A stretch of 64,000 nucleotides of DNA from Oceanospirillum sediminis. Its GTDB lineage: Bacteria; Pseudomonadota; Gammaproteobacteria; Pseudomonadales; Halomonadaceae. The stretch is from positions 213,175 through 277,174 of the forward strand of contig NZ_JACJFM010000002.1 in assembly GCF_014164585.1 (NCBI RefSeq), read 5' to 3'. This document shows positions 28,728-37,966 of the stretch, in pieces. Numbering within the stretch: position 1 is the stretch's first letter; each line of letters opens with the position of its first letter. Below the pieces are notes generated by a model. It was not told the origin of the DNA, did no database searches, and worked only from the letters and a program-made list of their open reading frames with translations. A program made the translations under genes and the position numbers.

Positions 28728-29672
28728 ATGGATATCAGACAAAAAGCCCACCTGCATGCGGCTTACTTTATTCTGGCCGGAGCAGGTACATTATTGCTGA
28801 GCTGGGGTTATTATGGAAAAAACCTGTCGGAAGCCGGTTCTATTCTGCTGGCAGGCGGGGTTGCTCTGGTGCTATGTGGCTGCTGGAATCTATGGAGTGT
28901 ACGCCACTACAACGGCATTCTTCCCTTTCTGGTACTGCTGATTTTTGGTGGCCTGAGTATCGCCGGACACTGGATACCCTCCATGATGACCGCTCACTGG
29001 GCTTATATTCTGCCACTCTATCTGTTCAGTCTGCTTAATTTCAAACCAGCTCTGCTGTTGACACTGGCTTACGCATCAATATTCAACCTGTCTACCACAG
29101 TACAGCTGGAAGGTGTTGAGCGACTGCAGGTACTCTATCTGTTCTGGTCAGCGACAACTATTGCCTGCATCTTTATCTTTACTAATCGGGAGCGGCAGCA
29201 GCATCTGCAGAAACTGATCAGCATAGACCCGGAGAGCGGGGCCTATAATCTGCAACAACTGCACGATGACCTGGTCAGGGAACTGGCGCGCAATGACAGG
29301 GAAAATACCAGCTTGGCAATTCTGTGCTTTAAAGAGCGTCAGGAGCAACCCAGAAAAGATCTGAAAAAGCTCTCAGATCATATTACACCCCAGTTACGAC
29401 CTTTTGACCGACTTTACCGACATCAGGATCACCTGGTGGCCATTCTGCCCTCCGCTAACTACCAGGACAGTATCCATCTTTGCGCCCGCTTTCATAAAGC
29501 CAGAGAGATACATATCGCCCTTGCAGCCATTATTCCCGGAGAACATGACACAGAAAAAGAAGTGCTGATCAAGGCAGAAGCAGCCATTATGTCGGCCACA
29601 GAACAGGCTGCTGATGCCCCCTTATATCTGGTCAGTGACTTTCTGGATACCACGGAGGGTTTCCATGCTTAA
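28728..29672 (+). CDS. Membrane protein with degenerate GGDEF-like domain (first of pair)
   Basis: I start at the ATG at 28728 (AAGG 5 nt upstream). The 314-residue protein has five to six hydrophobic helices in the first 152 residues (for example 12-28, 36-54, 64-82, 92-124, 136-152). A cytosolic domain follows that looks like a diguanylate cyclase. DPESGAYN at 167-174 replaces the usual DxLTGxxN, and YRHQDHLVAILP at 230-241 stands where RxGGDEFxxxLP would be. The catalytic GGDEF is therefore absent, so cyclase activity is unlikely and a sensory or GTP-binding role is possible. The stop overlaps the next gene, which has the same layout. Confidence 0.7.
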   Translation: MDIRQKAHLHAAYFILAGAGTLLLSWGYYGKNLSEAGSILLAGGVALVLCGCWNLWSVRHYNGILPFLVLLIFGGLSIAGHWIPSMMTAHWAYILPLYLFSLLNFKPALLLTLAYASIFNLSTTVQLEGVERLQVLYLFWSATTIACIFIFTNRERQQHLQKLISIDPESGAYNLQQLHDDLVRELARNDRENTSLAILCFKERQEQPRKDLKKLSDHITPQLRPFDRLYRHQDHLVAILPSANYQDSIHLCARFHKAREIHIALAAIIPGEHDTEKEVLIKAEAAIMSATEQAADAPLYLVSDFLDTTEGFHA

Positions 29673-30618
29673 ACTCAGTTCGGGCATTCAGCTGCTAAGA
29701 GATAAAATTACAGCAGCGATCTATCTTTCACTGGCCATCGCTCTGGCAGTAACGGCCTGGTATCATCAATTGCTGGGGCATTATGACCAGATTCTCTGGC
29801 CGGCACTGACCAGCCCTTTTATACTGGCGCTGGCCATTATTCGCTTTATTCAACCCATTGACTCACCAGACGTTACCGTTTATCCGGTACTGATACTACT
29901 GGGATGTATCCTGTTAAATAACGGCCACCTTGATGATCCTCTTTATCGTCAATGGCTGTATATGCTGCCAGTTTTTACCTATTTTGTGCTGCCTGTACGT
30001 CAGGCCAGTATCACCCTGGCGGTGTTTGTCTGCATATTTTTCCTGTTTCGCTCAGATCTGCATAATGGCATCATTTTTTCCGACCTGACGATCCATTCCA
30101 CACTGTTTGCCGGTATCAGTTTTCTGTTTGCTTATACCCAGGAAAAACAAACCCGGACACTGGAACAGCTCAGCGGTAAAGATAGCCTGACCGGTGCTTT
30201 TACTGAACGTCAGTTACACGAAAGACTGGAAGTTGAAGTCGCCAGAACCCGCACCACACAACGTCCTCTGTCAGCACTCTATATCACTCTTCATGGACTG
30301 GACGAATATGCTGAGCAACACAGCGAACAAAGCTACAACAAATTGATTCGCAAAATCAGTCACACGATGCAGGATAGTTGTCGTACAGGCGATGAACTGT
30401 ATCGTATCAGAGAAAACAGTTTTCTTTATCTGCTGCCAAATACATCAGTTAACGGCAGTATTGTGCTGAAAGAGCGGGTCTGGCAACAGCTGACCGAACA
30501 AACCGAACTGGATAATATTCTGCCGGATGCAACCATGAATCCGGCCACATTACAAAATGATGAGCAAGCCCAGCATTTTCTGACCCGGACACTGGATACA
30601 CCGGAAAAACCTGCCTGA
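29665..30618 (+). CDS. Membrane protein with degenerate GGDEF-like domain (second of pair)
   Basis: The start ATG at 29665 has a strong GGAGGG box 5-6 nt upstream and overlaps the previous stop by 8 nt. The 317-residue protein has about six hydrophobic helices up to residue 157. A GGDEF-like domain follows: DSLTGAFT at 173-180 is close to the DxLTGxxN consensus, but YRIRENSFLYLLP at 246-258 lacks the GGDEF signature. It has the same topology as its upstream neighbour but low identity, so this may be an old duplication. The pair may act together. Confidence 0.7.
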   Translation: MLKLSSGIQLLRDKITAAIYLSLAIALAVTAWYHQLLGHYDQILWPALTSPFILALAIIRFIQPIDSPDVTVYPVLILLGCILLNNGHLDDPLYRQWLYMLPVFTYFVLPVRQASITLAVFVCIFFLFRSDLHNGIIFSDLTIHSTLFAGISFLFAYTQEKQTRTLEQLSGKDSLTGAFTERQLHERLEVEVARTRTTQRPLSALYITLHGLDEYAEQHSEQSYNKLIRKISHTMQDSCRTGDELYRIRENSFLYLLPNTSVNGSIVLKERVWQQLTEQTELDNILPDATMNPATLQNDEQAQHFLTRTLDTPEKPA

Positions 30619-30675
30619 TGTTCTGCCCTGTCGGGATGATGGGGCATGTACTTTCTGAAAAATAATGAGATCACC

Positions 30676-31545
30676 ATGTCAGATCAGTATAAAGGGCTGT
30701 TCAGCCTTCACGGCGGACTATTGCTGTTCGGCGGCACGGCTATTTTCTCCCGCACCCTGGATCTGAGTGCACTGGATATTACCGCATGGCGCTGTGTTGT
30801 CGCAGCCGCCTTGTTACTGGGCTGGCTTGGGTTACGAAAAAAAACACTGGTCTTTAACAGCACAGCACACTGGCTGGGATTGATCGCTTTATCTGTCCTG
30901 ATGGGGCTACATTGGGTCACTTACTTCCACTCTATGCAGGTCTCCAGTGTGACAACCGGGATGCTGGCTCTGTTTACTTACCCTGTTATCACAGTACTGC
31001 TGGAACCGGTATTGGATCACACCCGCTTACAATTCCGGGATTTGCTCGCAGCAATTCTGGTTGTTAGTGGCGTGGTACTGATGACTCCGACCCTTGATCC
31101 GGATAACCCGGTAGCGGCCGGTGTTTTCTGGGGGATATTCTCAGCGGCATTATTCTCGGTAAGAAACATTCTGCAACGGCGTTATTTCAGTACATACAGC
31201 CCGGTGCTGATCATGGGCTGGCAGACTTTTTTTGTCGCCGTTATGTTACTGCCTTTCGCCAGTCACCAGTTATTTTCTCTGCCATCCGAACAATGGTTTC
31301 AGTTACTCTTGCTTGGAACTGTATTTACCGCAGCGCCACATACCTTGCTGGCAAACAGCCTGCGTTATCTGAAAGCCACCAGCGTAGGACTGATTTCATG
31401 CCTACAGCCTGTTTATGGCACCTTGCTGGCAGCCATCCTGCTATCGGAACACCCTGATTTTATGACGATAGCCGGAGGCTTACTGATTATTGCTGCCGCC
31501 GCCAATGAAACCCTTAAAAAACAACCAACACAATTAAAACCGTAG
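30676..31545 (+). CDS. DMT superfamily transporter (EamA domain)
   Basis: A ten-helix drug/metabolite exporter with two EamA repeats. I choose the ATG at 30676 (289 residues, the usual size); the frame is also open from an ATG at 30646, but the G-rich stretch is too close to that one. The first repeat starts LFSLHGGLLLFGGTAIFSRT. The second has FWGIFSAALFSVRNIL and ends ISCLQPVYGTLLAAILLSE-HPD, with a short Lys-rich tail. Substrate cannot be told from sequence. It is 57 nt after the GGDEF-like pair and convergent with ubiX. Confidence 0.88.
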   Translation: MSDQYKGLFSLHGGLLLFGGTAIFSRTLDLSALDITAWRCVVAAALLLGWLGLRKKTLVFNSTAHWLGLIALSVLMGLHWVTYFHSMQVSSVTTGMLALFTYPVITVLLEPVLDHTRLQFRDLLAAILVVSGVVLMTPTLDPDNPVAAGVFWGIFSAALFSVRNILQRRYFSTYSPVLIMGWQTFFVAVMLLPFASHQLFSLPSEQWFQLLLLGTVFTAAPHTLLANSLRYLKATSVGLISCLQPVYGTLLAAILLSEHPDFMTIAGGLLIIAAAANETLKKQPTQLKP

Positions 31546-31604
31546 AGCAGACCAGATTGTAGTACAGACAAAATATATTAAGCTGAATAGGTAGCCTGTC
31601 CGGG

Positions 31605-32309
31605 TCAGGAAGACTCCCCCCAGCGCGGCATCAGTCCCTGATCAAAGCCCAGCTGATCAAGAACACGTGCAACAATAAAATCCACCATATCATTGACAGT
31701 CTCAGGATGGTGATAAAATCCGGGACTGGCAGGCATTACCAGGGCACCCATACGTGTCAATGTCAGCATATGCTGCAGATGAACTTCATGATAAGGCGCT
31801 TCCCGATGTACCAGAATCAACTGACGGCGCTCCTTCAACGCCACATCCGCTGCTCTTTCAATCAGGTTATTACTGGCTGCCGTTGCAATAGCAGACAGAG
31901 TGCCTGTCGAACAGGGACAAATAACCATTTTGTGTGGGGCTCCTGAGCCGGATGCAACCGGAGACATCCAGTTTTCACGTCCATACACCCGTATCTGACC
32001 AGGCTGAGCAGAAAAACGCTGATAAAGCGCCTCTTCCAGACGATGAGTATCAGCGGGAAACTTCTCTTCTGTTTCCGTGGCAATGACCACATGAGCGGCT
32101 TTTGAAATAAGCACCGAGACCTCACAATCCAGTGCAATCAGACACTCTATCAGACGTATACCATACTGAACCCCGGATGCACCGGTCAAAGCGACCGTAA
32201 CCCGCTCTCTTTGAGAGGTTTCAGATACATTCTTATTATCAGAAGACAAGCCTGATGATGTGGCGACACAAGCAGAAGATGCAATGGAATCAGAAGCAAC
32301 AGTTTGCAA
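31605..32309 (-). CDS. ubiX: Flavin prenyltransferase UbiX
   Basis: UbiX makes prenylated FMN, the cofactor of the UbiD decarboxylase in ubiquinone synthesis. Signatures are VALTGASGVQYGIRLIE near residue 39, CPCSTGTLSAIATAASNNLIERAADV (in parts), RRQLILVHREAPYHEVHL and MPASPGFYHHP. The start is uncertain: no in-frame ATG precedes the conserved core, and the furthest upstream start is a TTG at 32309, giving a Ser-rich 35-residue extension. It follows mpl by about 130 nt on the same strand. Confidence 0.93.
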   Translation of the reverse strand: MQTVASDSIASSACVATSSGLSSDNKNVSETSQRERVTVALTGASGVQYGIRLIECLIALDCEVSVLISKAAHVVIATETEEKFPADTHRLEEALYQRFSAQPGQIRVYGRENWMSPVASGSGAPHKMVICPCSTGTLSAIATAASNNLIERAADVALKERRQLILVHREAPYHEVHLQHMLTLTRMGALVMPASPGFYHHPETVNDMVDFIVARVLDQLGFDQGLMPRWGESS

Positions 32310-32441
32310 GGGATTACTCAGCTTTTAATTTCGACAGTAAAACATAACGCACAATATAGACGAGGTTATTTCCGTCAGAAACAGATAAACGGCTTCAACA
32401 GAAATAACCCCGAATGCACGACATAACAGTATACGACAGAA

Positions 32442-33824
32442 TCAGGAATTCAGAGCATCCAGCAATTTCTGATGAATGCCGCCAAAGCCACCATTGCTCA
32501 TCACAACAATCCTGTCACCCGGTTTACTGTTTTCAACCAGAGCATCGATCAACTGACCAAGATCAGATTCAACCTGAGCAGGCACAGGAGAATCCCCAAC
32601 GACCTGCTCAAGATTCCAGTCCAGTCCTTTTGGCTGATACCAGAAAACCTGATCAGCGCAACGGGTTGACTGTGCCAGCTGATCCTGCAAGGTACCCAGT
32701 CTCATCGTATTAGAACGCGGTTCAATAACAGCAATCAGACGCCCAAGTGGCTCATTTCCGGTATCCTTTTCCAGTTCCAGTTGATTACGCGCCCCTTCCA
32801 GAGTGGTATAGATCGCGGTTGGGTGATGAGCAAAGTCATCATAAACCCGGATACCTCTCACCTCACCTTTCAACTCCATCCGGCGTTTCACATTCCGGAA
32901 TTCAGCCAGTGCTTCAGCAGCAATTTCAGGAGTAACACCAACATGACGAGCAGCAGCAATCGCTGCCAGTGCATTGGCCACATTATGCTGTCCTGATAAT
33001 GCCCATTTCAGTTCAGCCACGACATCGCCGCGGTATAACACCGAAAATTCACTGCCATCAGAACGGATCATCTGCGCCTGCCAGTGCCCGCCTTCATTGT
33101 CATCAATGTTCTGGCACTCAGTCCAGCACCCCATATCCAGTACCTGATTCAGACTGGCTGTATTCTGATGAATGATCAGTCCCTCACCTGGTACTGTACG
33201 TACCAGATGATGAAATTGACGCTGAATCGCCGCCAGATCAGGAAAGATATCAGCATGATCAAATTCCAGGTTGTTCATCACCAGTGTCCGGGGCTGATAA
33301 TGAACAAACTTGGATCGCTTATCAAAAAACGCACTGTCGTATTCATCCGCCTCAATGACAAAAAACGGGGTATCCCCCAGACGGGCAGACACGCCAAAGT
33401 TCTCAGGTACTCCTCCCACCAGAAACCCCGGACTCATATGAGCATATTCCAGAATCCAGCCCAACATACTGGTTGTCGTTGTTTTACCATGAGTACCGGC
33501 AATAGCCATGACCCAGCGTCCGGGCAGAACATGATCGGATAACCATTGTGGCCCAGAGGTATAAGCCAGACCTTTATTCAGTACATATTCTACTGCCGGA
33601 TTACCCCGGCTCATCGCATTACCAATGATGACAAGATCAGGTGCGGGATCTAACTGAGCTGGATCAAACCCTTCAGTAACGTCAATCCCCTGCTCCTGCA
33701 ACTGAGTACTCATGGGAGGATATACATTAGCGTCACAGCCTGTCACCTTATGCCCCAGCTCCCGTGCCAGTAATGCCAGACTTCCCATAAAGGTGCCGCA
33801 AATCCCCAGAATATGCAGATGCAT
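32442..33824 (-). CDS. mpl: UDP-MurNAc:L-Ala-gamma-D-Glu-meso-DAP ligase Mpl
   Basis: Mpl recycles cell-wall tripeptide by joining it to UDP-MurNAc. The ATG at 33824 has GGAGGA 6 nt upstream; an in-frame GTG two codons earlier overlaps that box. The 460-residue protein has the N-terminal Rossmann motif HILGICGTFMGSLA, Walker A AGTHGKTTTTSML (109-121), the central EADEYDSAF and the ligase C-terminal domain. Length matches E. coli (457). Together with mltB, rlpA and dacA it adds to the cell-wall turnover genes of the window. Confidence 0.97.
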   Translation of the reverse strand: MHLHILGICGTFMGSLALLARELGHKVTGCDANVYPPMSTQLQEQGIDVTEGFDPAQLDPAPDLVIIGNAMSRGNPAVEYVLNKGLAYTSGPQWLSDHVLPGRWVMAIAGTHGKTTTTSMLGWILEYAHMSPGFLVGGVPENFGVSARLGDTPFFVIEADEYDSAFFDKRSKFVHYQPRTLVMNNLEFDHADIFPDLAAIQRQFHHLVRTVPGEGLIIHQNTASLNQVLDMGCWTECQNIDDNEGGHWQAQMIRSDGSEFSVLYRGDVVAELKWALSGQHNVANALAAIAAARHVGVTPEIAAEALAEFRNVKRRMELKGEVRGIRVYDDFAHHPTAIYTTLEGARNQLELEKDTGNEPLGRLIAVIEPRSNTMRLGTLQDQLAQSTRCADQVFWYQPKGLDWNLEQVVGDSPVPAQVESDLGQLIDALVENSKPGDRIVVMSNGGFGGIHQKLLDALNS

Positions 33825-34146
33825 GATCACTCCTCCCCGCTCTGAATCCGGCGGTTTTCATCGATAATACAAAAACGGCAGAGTATCACGGCTCCGGCCA
33901 TCTTCCCATGCCCCCGACAGACTATTTCCCACTCCCCCCGCACTGACTATAAGCAATTAAAATGCAGCGTAACTGAATGAAAAGACAACAGTTTCATTAA
34001 CACGCTATAAAAACCTGCTATATCCCCATGCAAAAGTCCCGGTTTTCAAGTAAGATTGCCCGCATTTTTTCGGGCAGGTCTGTCGGACCTGGCTAATATT
34101 CTTATATTTAACGAACCTATGCGACTCTCAGGAGCCTGATTCAGCG
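33825..34146. other. Divergent intergenic region mpl / pfp
   Basis: No coding sequence is credible. It holds promoters for both genes. About 57-90 nt before the pfp start stand two adjacent hairpins: TGCCCG/CGGGCA at 34057-34076 and AGGTC/GACCT at 34076-34090. They share a base at their boundary. They could form leader structures of pfp; no known riboswitch class is recognised. Confidence 0.4.
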
Positions 34147-35412
34147 ATGAGCAAGCAAAACGCATTTTACGCCCAATCCGGTGGTGTAACGTCCGTCATT
34201 AACGCCAGTGCCTGTGGTGTAATTGAAACTGCACGTAAGCACAGCGACACAATTGGCACAGTTTACGCCGGACGTAACGGTATTATCGGTGCTCTGGTAG
34301 AAGAGCTGATTGATACCAATGCTATCTCTGATGAAGACGTTGCAGCACTGCGCTTCACTCCTGGTGGCGCATTCGGCTCCTGCCGCTACAAGCTGAAAGA
34401 TATTGACACGCACCGTGAGCAGTATGAGCGTCTGATTGAAGTATTCAAAGCCCACGATATTGGTTACTTCTTCTACAACGGCGGTAACGATTCTGCAGAT
34501 ACCTGCCTGAAAGTATCTCAGATCTCTGAAAAGCTGGGCTATCCGATCAAAGCCATCCACGTTCCTAAGACCGTTGATAACGATCTGCCGATCACTGATA
34601 CCTGCCCTGGCTTTGGTTCTGTTGCCAAATACATCGCACTGTCCACGATGGAAGCAGGTCTGGACATTAAGTCCATGTGTGAAACCTCAACCAAGGTGTT
34701 TATCCTGGAAGTGATGGGGCGTCACGCAGGCTGGATTGCTGCTGCTGGCGGACTGGCACAGCAGGCAGAAGACCAGCCACCACATATCATCATATTCCCG
34801 GAGATCGCTTTTGATCGCGCAGCGTTTATGGCAAAAGTGGATCAGAGCGTTAAAGATCACGGCTACTGCGTGATTGTGGTTTCTGAAGGCGCACACTACG
34901 AAGACGGCACCTTCCTGGCCGATGCCGGTACCAAAGATGCTTTCGGTCATACTCAGTTAGGTGGTGTAGCACCAACACTGGCCAATATGGTTCGTGAAGA
35001 ACTGGGTTATAAATATCACTGGGCAGTGGCAGATTACCTGCAGCGTGCTGCACGACACATCTCTTCTAAAACCGATCTGGACCAGGCTTACGCTGTAGGT
35101 CAGGCTGCGGTTGAAATGGCTGTTGCTGGCAAGAATGCAGTTATGCCTGCAATTACACGCACCAGTAATACACCATTCAACTGGACAATTACAGAAGCCC
35201 CCCTGGATCAGGTGGCTAACGTTGAGAAGTTTATGCCACGGGATTTCATCACCGAAGATGGCTTTGGCATTACTGACGCTTGCCGCGAATACCTGGAGCC
35301 TCTGATTCGTGGTGAAGCTGAGCTGCCATATGATGAAAAAACCGGCCTGCCACGTTATGTTCGCCTGCAACACACTCTGGCAGGAAAAAAACTGCCTGAG
35401 TTTAAAGCCTGA
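34147..35412 (+). CDS. pfp: 6-phosphofructokinase, probably PPi-dependent
   Basis: Interconverts fructose-6-phosphate and fructose-1,6-bisphosphate. The 421-residue protein has GGNDS (112-116) and PKTVDND (140-146), then MGRHAGWIAAAGGLA. In this family Asp at the second position after GG and Lys in PKT go with pyrophosphate use, whereas ATP enzymes have GGDGS and PGT. Here the first Asp is Asn114, which is less usual. PPi specificity is therefore inferred, not proven. Monocistronic, with leader hairpins upstream and a good terminator downstream. Confidence 0.9.
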   Translation: MSKQNAFYAQSGGVTSVINASACGVIETARKHSDTIGTVYAGRNGIIGALVEELIDTNAISDEDVAALRFTPGGAFGSCRYKLKDIDTHREQYERLIEVFKAHDIGYFFYNGGNDSADTCLKVSQISEKLGYPIKAIHVPKTVDNDLPITDTCPGFGSVAKYIALSTMEAGLDIKSMCETSTKVFILEVMGRHAGWIAAAGGLAQQAEDQPPHIIIFPEIAFDRAAFMAKVDQSVKDHGYCVIVVSEGAHYEDGTFLADAGTKDAFGHTQLGGVAPTLANMVREELGYKYHWAVADYLQRAARHISSKTDLDQAYAVGQAAVEMAVAGKNAVMPAITRTSNTPFNWTITEAPLDQVANVEKFMPRDFITEDGFGITDACREYLEPLIRGEAELPYDEKTGLPRYVRLQHTLAGKKLPEFKA

Positions 35413-35476
35413 TCAGTATCGCATTCATCAGCCTGGTTATTTCGCTAACCTCAACGTTGCTATGGTATGACAGCAT

Positions 35477-35504
35477 AAAAGCCCTGTTATAAGACAGGGC
35501 TTTT
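35477..35504 (+). terminator. Terminator of pfp
   Basis: An 11-bp perfect stem (AAAAGCCCTGT/ACAGGGCTTTT) with a 6-nt loop ends in TTTT, 65 nt after the stop. The A run on the 5' side would allow bidirectional use. Confidence 0.9.
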
Positions 35505-35643
35505 ACTATCCGCCAGAAACGTAAACCAGCCCACTCACTTATTAACCCTCTCCCCATCGGGCAAACTTTTACATCCCATCAGAAATCCGTTCTAATCAGA
35601 ACTATACTGTCTTCAGTTAATGTTGCTCCGGAGTCTGATAGTT

Positions 35644-36426
35644 ATGATAAAACTGTTATCCCAAACCCGGATTTTTATTATTTCTCTGATACTGTCTCTG
35701 TTCAGCTCTGTTGCTATCGCTCAGACAATCAGAATCGCTACGGGGGAATACCCGCCTTTTTGCTCCAGCTCTGCAAAACACTACGGTTTTGTCAGCCATG
35801 TCATCAGTGAAGCCTTTGCTCGCGAAGGCCATCAGGTTGAATTTGATTTTTTACCCTGGAAACGGGCCTTGTATCAGACATCTAACGGCGAATACGATGC
35901 CACCAGCTGGTGGGTATATAGCGATGAAAGAGCGGCTAAATTTTATTACAGTGATACGGTTGTCACCAACAGCGTGCACTTTTTCTATGTTAAAGCTCAT
36001 AATTTCGACTTTGACTGGAAAACCCTATCTGATCTGGATGATTATCGCCTGGGGGTTACACGGGGTTACTTTTATAATGAAGAGTTCACTCAATACAGAG
36101 AAGAGAATACTGACCGGTTTGATGTCGTCAACAGCGACGAGCAAAGTCTGAAGCGCATGCTGTTGAAACGCATCGACCTGTTTCCGGTTAACGTGGTGGT
36201 CGGACTGGAATTACTCAGAACAAAATTCGGGCCGAATGTGATCCATCAGATCACCTATCATCCCAGACCTCTCAGTAGTAAAGACGGCTTTATCCTGTTT
36301 CCTAAAAGCCAGGCAAACTCAGCTCAACTATCAGCTATCTTTAATTCAGGCCTAAAAAAACTAAAAGCAGATGGTAGCTACGAACGCATGCAGGAAAACC
36401 TGCTGTCTGGCTATTACTCTAATTAA
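35644..36426 (+). CDS. Periplasmic solute-binding protein (SBP_bac_3 family)
   Basis: The ATG at 35644 has CGGAG 10 nt upstream and opens a clear Sec signal (IFIISLILSLFSSVAIA), giving 260 residues; the frame is open from 35620. The mature part begins TIRIATGEYPPFCS, typical for amino-acid-type solute-binding proteins. It contains FLPWKRALYQTSNGEYDA and the family's GYFYNEEF and YERMQENL segments. No permease or ATPase gene is adjacent. Such orphan proteins can serve distant transporters or act as sensors. Ligand unknown. Confidence 0.85.
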   Translation: MIKLLSQTRIFIISLILSLFSSVAIAQTIRIATGEYPPFCSSSAKHYGFVSHVISEAFAREGHQVEFDFLPWKRALYQTSNGEYDATSWWVYSDERAAKFYYSDTVVTNSVHFFYVKAHNFDFDWKTLSDLDDYRLGVTRGYFYNEEFTQYREENTDRFDVVNSDEQSLKRMLLKRIDLFPVNVVVGLELLRTKFGPNVIHQITYHPRPLSSKDGFILFPKSQANSAQLSAIFNSGLKKLKADGSYERMQENLLSGYYSN

Positions 36427-36467
36427 AAACAGGCATCCTGTGACAACATCACTTTACCGGCCCATAT

Positions 36468-36498
36468 TACTCTGCTGACAACTGTTGTCAGTAGAGTA
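36468..36498. promoter_or_regulatory. Inverted repeat upstream of WYL regulator
   Basis: A 15-bp inverted repeat with one G-T position and a 1-nt centre: TACTCT, then CTGACAAC and its mirror GTTGTCAG, then AGAGTA. It lies 76 nt before the regulator start and 42 nt after the solute-binding gene. There is no T tract, so an operator for the neighbouring regulator is as likely as a terminator. Confidence 0.45.
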
Positions 36499-36574
36499 GC
36501 CATATCCTCTTTCAGATCATCCTATGACGGATATCAATATAGTATTACCTGAGCGCCAGCAGTAAGGAAACAAT

Positions 36575-37276
36575 GTGAACAAAGCCGAACGCCTGTTTCA
36601 ACTAACCAATTTATTACGAGGACGACGCACAGCCATCACCGCCCGTACCCTGGCTGAAAAACTTAATGTCAGTGAGCGGACAATTTACCGGGATATTCAG
36701 GCTCTTGAGCTATCCGGCATCCCCATTGAAGGGGAAGCAGGTATAGGCTATCGCATCCGTCATAATTTTGAACTGCCACCTCTTATGTTTAATCGCAGCG
36801 AGATTATCGCTCTGTTGCTTGGCAGCCGTATGGTTCAGGCCTGGTCAGATAAAGAACTGGCCGGAGCAGCCAGTCGTGCAATAGAAAAGATCAATGCCAT
36901 TCTGCCTGACGATCTGAAAGCTCTGGCCGAACAACAAACCCTGCTGGTACCGGATTACTTTGTCAACAGCAAACAATCCGATATTAGCCAGGCTGTGCGC
37001 AAAGCGATTGAAAATAAGCAACGCATATACCTGACTTACAATCGGGCTGACGGTGAATATTCAGAAAGAATCCTGGACCCGTTGGGCATGGTGTACTGGG
37101 GAGGTAAATGGACGCTGATCGCATGGTGTCATCTCAGAGAAAATTACCGTGAATTTCGCATTGATCGTATCAACTCAGCCAGCCCATCAGATGAATACTT
37201 CCAGACCAGTGAACAACACAGCCTTGATCATTATATAAGCCTGATAACATACCCTGCAGAAACAGACTACTCCTGA
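36575..37276 (+). CDS. YafY-type transcriptional regulator (HTH + WYL)
   Basis: The start is a GTG with AAGGAAA 5-6 nt upstream. The 233-residue protein has an N-terminal winged HTH (ARTLAEKLNVSERTIYRDIQAL, about 24-45) followed by a WYL domain. The WYL domain includes YLTYNRADGEYSERILDPLGM and the variant core YWGGKWTLIAWCHLRENYREFRIDRI. WYL domains sense ligands or nucleic acids. Possible targets are the upstream solute-binding gene, itself, or the accessory cluster that starts just downstream. No ligand can be deduced. Confidence 0.9.
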   Translation: MNKAERLFQLTNLLRGRRTAITARTLAEKLNVSERTIYRDIQALELSGIPIEGEAGIGYRIRHNFELPPLMFNRSEIIALLLGSRMVQAWSDKELAGAASRAIEKINAILPDDLKALAEQQTLLVPDYFVNSKQSDISQAVRKAIENKQRIYLTYNRADGEYSERILDPLGMVYWGGKWTLIAWCHLRENYREFRIDRINSASPSDEYFQTSEQHSLDHYISLITYPAETDYS

Positions 37277-37387
37277 TTACCCATTATTTATACACGTCAG
37301 AATATTTCATGTTATTACACATGGGTAGACCAGCATAAGCCATAGCTACTAGACTTGCCTTCTGACGATAGCGCAGAGAGTAATCAA

Positions 37388-37936
37388 ATGGAAATGCAGG
37401 ATACTATGGCACCCCGGCCATACTATAAACAGAATCAACACGCTCGGGTTTACTGGCTAACAGGACTTTCTGCCTCAGGAAAATCAGCTTTAGCAACGGC
37501 TCTGAAAACTCAATTGACTCAGTCAGGTGTACCCGCAGTCGTTCTGGATGGAGATCATCTGAGAGATAGCCTTTGCTCGGATCTGTCGTTATCAGAGCAG
37601 GACAGAAAAGAAAATATCCGTCGTACAGGTGAAGTAGCACGCCTGCTCCAGCAAAATGGTATACATGCAATCTGCGCTCTGATTTCCCCCTATCGCGCCG
37701 ATCGCAATGCCGTTCGCCAGCGTATTCCTGACGGTCAGTTTATTGAAGTTTATCTGTCTACTCCCCTGAAAACCTGTATCCGTCGAGACCCTAAAGGCTT
37801 ATATCAGAAGGCCCTGAATGGACAGATTAAGGGGATGACAGGCATTGATGCACCTTATGAGGCACCTGAAGCCCCCGAATTCTGCTTTGATACACGCTTT
37901 ATTCAGCCAGAACACATTGCACGCCTTCTGGTATAA
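37388..37936 (+). CDS. cysC: Adenylyl-sulfate (APS) kinase
   Basis: CysC phosphorylates APS to PAPS, the sulfate donor. The ATG at 37388 has AGAGAG 7 nt upstream (182 residues); the frame continues 5' to a TTG at 37355. Walker A is GLSASGKS (26-33). The family segments LDGDHLRDSLCSDLSLSEQDRKEN (in parts), ALISPYRADR and KGLYQKALNGQIKGMTGIDAPYEAPEAPE (in parts) are all present. No ATP sulfurylase gene is nearby, so APS comes from elsewhere. The sulfotransferase 30 nt downstream implies that the PAPS is for sulfation, not assimilation. Confidence 0.95.
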   Translation: MEMQDTMAPRPYYKQNQHARVYWLTGLSASGKSALATALKTQLTQSGVPAVVLDGDHLRDSLCSDLSLSEQDRKENIRRTGEVARLLQQNGIHAICALISPYRADRNAVRQRIPDGQFIEVYLSTPLKTCIRRDPKGLYQKALNGQIKGMTGIDAPYEAPEAPEFCFDTRFIQPEHIARLLV

Positions 37937-37966
37937 CTCAATGCGCAATTAAAGGGATATACTTTT

